This document shows, in pieces, positions 6,566-9,005 of a stretch of 9,005 nt of DNA. The DNA comes from Actinomycetota bacterium. Its GTDB lineage: Bacteria > Actinomycetota > Actinomycetes > S36-B12 > UBA10799. The translations under genes and the position numbers were made by a program. The notes beneath the pieces are model-generated. The model saw only the letters and a list, made by a program, of their open reading frames with translations. It was not told the origin of the DNA and ran no database searches. Each line of letters begins with the position of its first letter. The stretch's first letter is position 1. The stretch is taken from positions 1 to 9,005 of the forward strand of contig JAUPKO010000354.1 of assembly GCA_030837395.1 (NCBI GenBank), given 5' to 3'.

Positions 6566-7072
6566 ATGGTTGCTGTCGGCAAACGCGCCGTCGACCTCGA
6601 CGTCGACGCCAAACAGTTCTACGAAGTGCTGACCTTGGCGCGAGTGTTCGACAAAAAACTCTACACCGGGCTGCGCAGAGACCTGCGCAAAGCGGGCGAG
6701 GGTGCCGCGAAAAGCGTCCGTGCCGAGGTCGTCAAAGAGCCTGGCTCGGCGCCGGTGGAGTTCTCCCGCGGGTTGCGCGCCAATTTGGCGTCCGGTATTC
6801 GGGTGCAAATCAAGGCCAGCGAATCGTCGCGCCAAGTGGGCGTGTTCATCGCGTCGACAGGCAAGAGTGCGGCGTCGAAGCAGCTCAAACGCAGCTACGA
6901 CAAGCCGAAAGGGTGGCGGCATCCCGTGTGGCAGCGCGGCGCCGACCCGGTGTGGACCACACAGAAGGGCCGCCCCTATTTCGGGTCCGTCATCGCCAAG
7001 CAAGAGCCCGCGATCGCCAAAGCCGTGAAGGTCGTCCTCGACCGAGCCGTCGACTCCATCGCCAACGGATAG
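6566..7072 (+). CDS. HK97 gp10-like neck / tail joining protein
   Basis: A 168-residue protein whose ATG follows the tube stop with no gap (TAGATG) and has no clear Shine-Dalgarno site, so it probably depends on coupled translation. The N-terminal half is helical and basic (KKLYTGLRRDLRKAGEGAAK, 30-49), then EFSRGLRANLASGIRVQI (65-82) and a strand RQVGVFIASTG. The C-terminal half holds the signature GWRHPVWQRGADPVWTTQKG (116-135), then RPYFGSVIA, and a last helix. 'GWRHPV.. ..W..Q.G.PYF' is characteristic of the HK97 gp10-like family, which acts at the head-tail joint or tail end. The family assignment is fairly secure. What is uncommon is its place downstream of the tube gene; in most siphophages this gene lies before it. 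Confidence 0.84.
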   Translation: MVAVGKRAVDLDVDAKQFYEVLTLARVFDKKLYTGLRRDLRKAGEGAAKSVRAEVVKEPGSAPVEFSRGLRANLASGIRVQIKASESSRQVGVFIASTGKSAASKQLKRSYDKPKGWRHPVWQRGADPVWTTQKGRPYFGSVIAKQEPAIAKAVKVVLDRAVDSIANG

Positions 7073-7079
7073 GACACCC

Positions 7080-7454
7080 GTGAAGATCAAGATTTCCGGC
7101 ACCGAATATGACGCCGCCCAGCTCGGCAAACTGTCCCTGTTCGACATCATCGAGTTGAAGCGGCAGACGGGGCTGTCCGTCGACGAGTTGAAGGAGTCGT
7201 TTGCCGACGTCGACAAGGACAACCCCGAAACGGCTATGCGCTCCGAGGAAACACTCATCGGGTTCGGCGCCGTCGTGTGGCTGGCGCGGCGCAAAGCCGG
7301 GGAGCGGTTGACGTTCGAGGAGGCGTGCAGTTTCCCGCTCGACGAGTTGGAGTTCATCGCCGAACCTGACGACGGACTCGACGATGCGGTGGACCCTCCC
7401 ATGCCCGGGCCGGATTCAGGTCTGGGCGCAAACCCCGCACTGTCCAACGGATAG
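7080..7454 (+). CDS. Tail assembly chaperone, short product (lambda gpG-like)
   Basis: A 124-residue protein from GTG 7080, seven bases after the previous stop; GGATAGGA at 7066-7073 is a modest binding site. It begins MKIKISGTEYDAAQLGKLSL, has a helix FDIIELKRQTGLSVDELKES (21-40), then GFGAVVWLARRKAGERLTFE (61-80) and EACSFPLDELEF. The end is flexible and acidic/Pro-rich (PDDGLDDAVDPPMPGPDSGL). 'VW.ARR.AGE.LTFEEA' is a common feature of siphophage tail assembly chaperones, which bind the tape measure protein before the tube assembles. The position between the tail genes and the tape measure is the standard one. A share of ribosomes should shift to the -1 frame at A AAC CCC (7430-7436) and make the longer product described separately. 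Confidence 0.9.
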   Translation: MKIKISGTEYDAAQLGKLSLFDIIELKRQTGLSVDELKESFADVDKDNPETAMRSEETLIGFGAVVWLARRKAGERLTFEEACSFPLDELEFIAEPDDGLDDAVDPPMPGPDSGLGANPALSNG

Positions 7455-7621
7455 GCGACATTGAGCAGCACGTCTACAGCCGCCTGATCACCGTCTGCCA
7501 CGTCTGGCCAGGCATCACCCCGCTGAACGTGTGGGAACTCCCGCTAGACGTGTGGCTGATGTTTGCCCACGCCGCCGACGACTGGACCAAGCAGCAGAAG
7601 GAGGCGAACCGTGGCAACTAA
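7080..7621 (+). CDS. Tail assembly chaperone, -1 frameshifted long product (lambda gpGT-like)
   Basis: The second frame is open from 7370 (after a TGA at 7367-7369) to TAA 7619-7621 and has no start codon with a binding site of its own. It lies in the -1 frame relative to the gene at 7080. Slippage at A AAC CCC would join residue 119 (Pro, codon 7434-7436) to a codon starting at 7436. This adds 61 residues for a 180-residue product. The extension starts RTVQRIGDIEQHVYSRLITV and contains PLNVWELPLDVWLMFAHAAD, a Trp-rich helical pattern like the T domain of other chaperones that contacts the tape measure. Its stop overlaps the tape measure gene by 11 bases. The open frame and slip site are visible; the shift itself is inferred from the conserved behaviour of these gene pairs. 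Confidence 0.85.
7430..7436 (+). promoter_or_regulatory. Probable -1 ribosomal frameshift site, A AAC CCC
   Basis: This heptamer fits the X XXY YYZ rule in the correct reading phase (codons GCA AAC CCC GCA). After a one-base backward slip, the AAC tRNA would sit on AAA and the CCC tRNA on CCC. I checked each codon pair from 7370 to 7453, the only stretch open in both frames, and this is the only match. A weak stem, AGGCG 7453-7457 with CGCCT 7481-7485, lies 16 bases downstream. That is farther than usual for a stimulator, so I do not claim one. Confidence 0.78.
7598..7604 (+). promoter_or_regulatory. Ribosome binding site fixing the tape measure start
   Basis: AAGGAGG lies six bases before GTG 7611. 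This favours GTG 7611 over the in-frame ATG at 7626, which would be 21 bases from this site. The site lies inside the frameshifted chaperone frame. Confidence 0.85.
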
Positions 7622-9005
7622 GTCGATGACGTTCAAGCTGTTCGGGAAAGACGTCTCCGCGTCAAAGACGTTCAAGCAGGTCGGTAAGACTGCCGCCGGT
7701 ACTGCTACCGGCATCGGGGCAGCGTTCGCAGCGTCGAAGCTGGTTGACTTCACGAAGCAGTCGATTGGTGCGCTGGACTCACTGGGTAAGCAGACACTCA
7801 CGTTGCAGCGGTACATGGGCGGCTCCACCGAGGACGCGTCCCGCCTGGCGCACGCCTTCACGATGACCGGCACCGACACGAAATTGGCCTCCGTCGGGCT
7901 CGGCATCTTCAGTAAGAATCTGGTGGCTGCGAAAGATCAGCAGCGCAAGTTCACGGCCGACAGGGCCGAGGCCGCCGCCCAAGGTAAGGCGTTCACTGGG
8001 GATCTTGGCAAGAACGCGCAGGCCTTCGCCGACATGGGCATCACTATTCGCGACTCCAACGGCGACATGCTGCCGATGCAGGACCTACTCGCGGCGACGG
8101 CTGAGAAGTTCTCGAAGATGCCCGCCGGTGCGCAGCGCACATCCGCGGCTATGAAACTGTTCGGCAAGTCCGGTGCGTCGCTGCTGCCCTTCCTTTCCAA
8201 GGGCGCGGCCGGGGTCAAGGAGCTGATGGAGGAATCCGATCGGCTCGGCACCACCCTGTCAGGCAAGGACACCGACGCGGTGAAGAAGAACACCGCCGAG
8301 AAGCGCCGCATGGGCGAAGCAATCAAAGGTATCCAGGTGACGATCGGACGTCACCTGATGCCCGCCATCACCGGCCTGGTCACGTTCATGTCGGAGAAGG
8401 TCGTCCCCATAGTGGCGAAGGTCGTCGGCTGGTTGAAGGAGCACAAGGACATCGTCGTTGTCCTCGCCGGGGTCCTCGTGCCGATCATCGCCGGATTCAA
8501 GGCGTGGACCGTTGTGATGGGCATTTTCAACGCCGTCATGGCCGTCAATCCGATTGTGCTCATCATCCTCGCGATCGTCGGACTAATCGCGCTGGTTGTG
8601 CTGGCCTATAAGAAGTTTGATTGGTTCCGCAAGTTCATCGACGGCGCATGGCAGGGTATTCAAAAGGCGATCCAGGCCGTCGTTGAATGGTTCAAGTCGA
8701 CCGCGTGGCCGATCCTCAAGAGGATCATCGGATTCGTCGTCGAATACTACAAATTCCTGTGGCGCATCGTGTCCGCCGTGTTCCGCGGAATTTGGGCTGT
8801 CGTCTCCGGGTTCATCGGTTTCTTCCGCGACAAGGTGTGGCCGGTAATCCGTTGGGTGATCGACAAGGTCGCCACCTATTACCGGTGGTTGTGGAGTGTC
8901 ATCTCGGCCGTGTTCCGTATGAGCTGGCAGGTCATCCAAGGGTTCATCGGTTTCTTCCGCGACAAGGTGTGGCCGGTAATCCGTTGGGTGATCGACAAGG
9001 TCGCC
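7611..9005 (+). CDS. Tape measure protein, N-terminal 465 residues (runs off the window)
   Basis: The frame from GTG 7611 has no stop up to base 9005. Tape measure proteins span the tail lumen, set tail length and help DNA entry. The first part, residues 1-260, is helical and Lys/Ala-rich (MTFKLFGKDVSASKTFKQVG, then GKTAAGTATGIGAAFAASKL) and includes RLAHAFTMTGTDTKLASVGL and DSNGDMLPMQDLLAATAEKF. It also has SAAMKLFGKSGASLLPFLSK, a segment common to actinobacterial tape measures. Residues about 281-334 are a long hydrophobic stretch (IVVVLAGVLVPIIAGF, NPIVLIILAIVGLIALVVLA) of the kind thought to insert in the host membrane during DNA delivery. From residue 335 the protein is Trp-rich and repetitive. 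It overlaps the chaperone long form by 11 bases. The full gene is expected to continue well beyond the window. Confidence 0.95.
   Translation, partial: MATKSMTFKLFGKDVSASKTFKQVGKTAAGTATGIGAAFAASKLVDFTKQSIGALDSLGKQTLTLQRYMGGSTEDASRLAHAFTMTGTDTKLASVGLGIFSKNLVAAKDQQRKFTADRAEAAAQGKAFTGDLGKNAQAFADMGITIRDSNGDMLPMQDLLAATAEKFSKMPAGAQRTSAAMKLFGKSGASLLPFLSKGAAGVKELMEESDRLGTTLSGKDTDAVKKNTAEKRRMGEAIKGIQVTIGRHLMPAITGLVTFMSEKVVPIVAKVVGWLKEHKDIVVVLAGVLVPIIAGFKAWTVVMGIFNAVMAVNPIVLIILAIVGLIALVVLAYKKFDWFRKFIDGAWQGIQKAIQAVVEWFKSTAWPILKRIIGFVVEYYKFLWRIVSAVFRGIWAVVSGFIGFFRDKVWPVIRWVIDKVATYYRWLWSVISAVFRMSWQVIQGFIGFFRDKVWPVIRWVIDKVA
8742..9005 (+). repeat. 132-base (44-residue) tandem repeat in the tape measure gene
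   Basis: Two consecutive units of exactly 132 bases, 8742-8873 and 8874-9005. The last 66 bases of each (8808-8873 and 8940-9005) are identical; the first halves differ at many positions but keep the pattern YY..LW..(I/V)(V/I)SAVFR..W. The shared half encodes GFIGFFRDKVWPVIRWVIDK plus VA. A more worn unit lies before them, about 8610-8741 (FRKFIDGAWQGIQKAIQAVV, then EWFKSTAWPILKRIIGFVVE). The array reaches the last base, so the unit count is unknown. Regularly spaced Trp and Phe are a known trait of tape measure repeats. Confidence 0.93.

Noticed and set aside
7394..7400. C CCT CCC as an alternative frameshift site
   Set aside because: The P-site codon could re-pair but the A-site codon would move from CCC to TCC with a first-base mismatch, so it does not fit X XXY YYZ, unlike A AAC CCC at 7430.
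7453..7485. AGGCG / CGCCT stem downstream of the slip site as a frameshift stimulator
   Set aside because: It has only five pairs and starts 16 bases after the heptamer, farther than the usual spacing of about 5-9 bases.
6374..7501. A 375-codon open frame on the minus strand across the tube, gp10-like and chaperone genes
   Set aside because: It crosses three well-supported + strand genes and its translation is low-complexity (Ser- and Arg-rich) with no recognisable domain. It is a codon-bias shadow.

Overview
The window is the head-to-tail part of the structural (late) module of a long-tailed, HK97-type bacteriophage or prophage, with all genes on the + strand. High G+C (roughly 60-75% in lines counted by hand), GTG starts, Shine-Dalgarno sites of the AGGAGG type and the style of the proteins point to an actinobacterial host. 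The sequence does not show whether this is a free phage or an integrated prophage, and I cannot name the genus.

Layout from left to right: the C-terminal end of an HK97-family prohead protease (1-195); the major capsid protein with an N-terminal coiled-coil scaffold-like segment (320-1693); a strong GC-rich hairpin just after the capsid gene (1709-1749); a 59-residue unknown protein (1781-1960); a 580-residue fibre-like protein with a carbohydrate-binding-like jelly roll (1960-3702); a 98-residue unknown (3699-3995) and a 38-residue unknown (3995-4111); a head-tail connector with an Ig-like N-terminal domain (4108-4917); a tail-terminator-like protein (4917-5360); a 57-residue unknown (5373-5546); the major tail (tube) protein (5546-6565); an HK97 gp10-like protein (6566-7072); a tail assembly chaperone pair made by a probable -1 ribosomal frameshift at A AAC CCC (7080-7454 and 7080-7621); and the first 465 residues of the tape measure protein (7611 to the window end), which ends inside a 44-residue tandem repeat.

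From 1781 onward the genes are packed with stop/start overlaps (TAATG, ATGA, TGATG, GTGA) or gaps of 0-12 bases, so they are almost certainly one transcription unit with translational coupling. Protease, capsid and scaffold segment build the head. The connector and terminator-like proteins join head to tail, the tube protein polymerises round the tape measure, and the two chaperone products keep the tape measure soluble until then.

Most of the window is ordinary for a siphophage. The points worth a second look are the fibre gene lying among head genes, the frameshift site, the capsid-proximal hairpin, the gp10-like gene downstream of the tube gene, the Ig-connector fusion, and the near-perfect 132-base repeat in the tape measure gene. 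I found no CRISPR array, tRNA, insertion sequence, defence system or attachment site.
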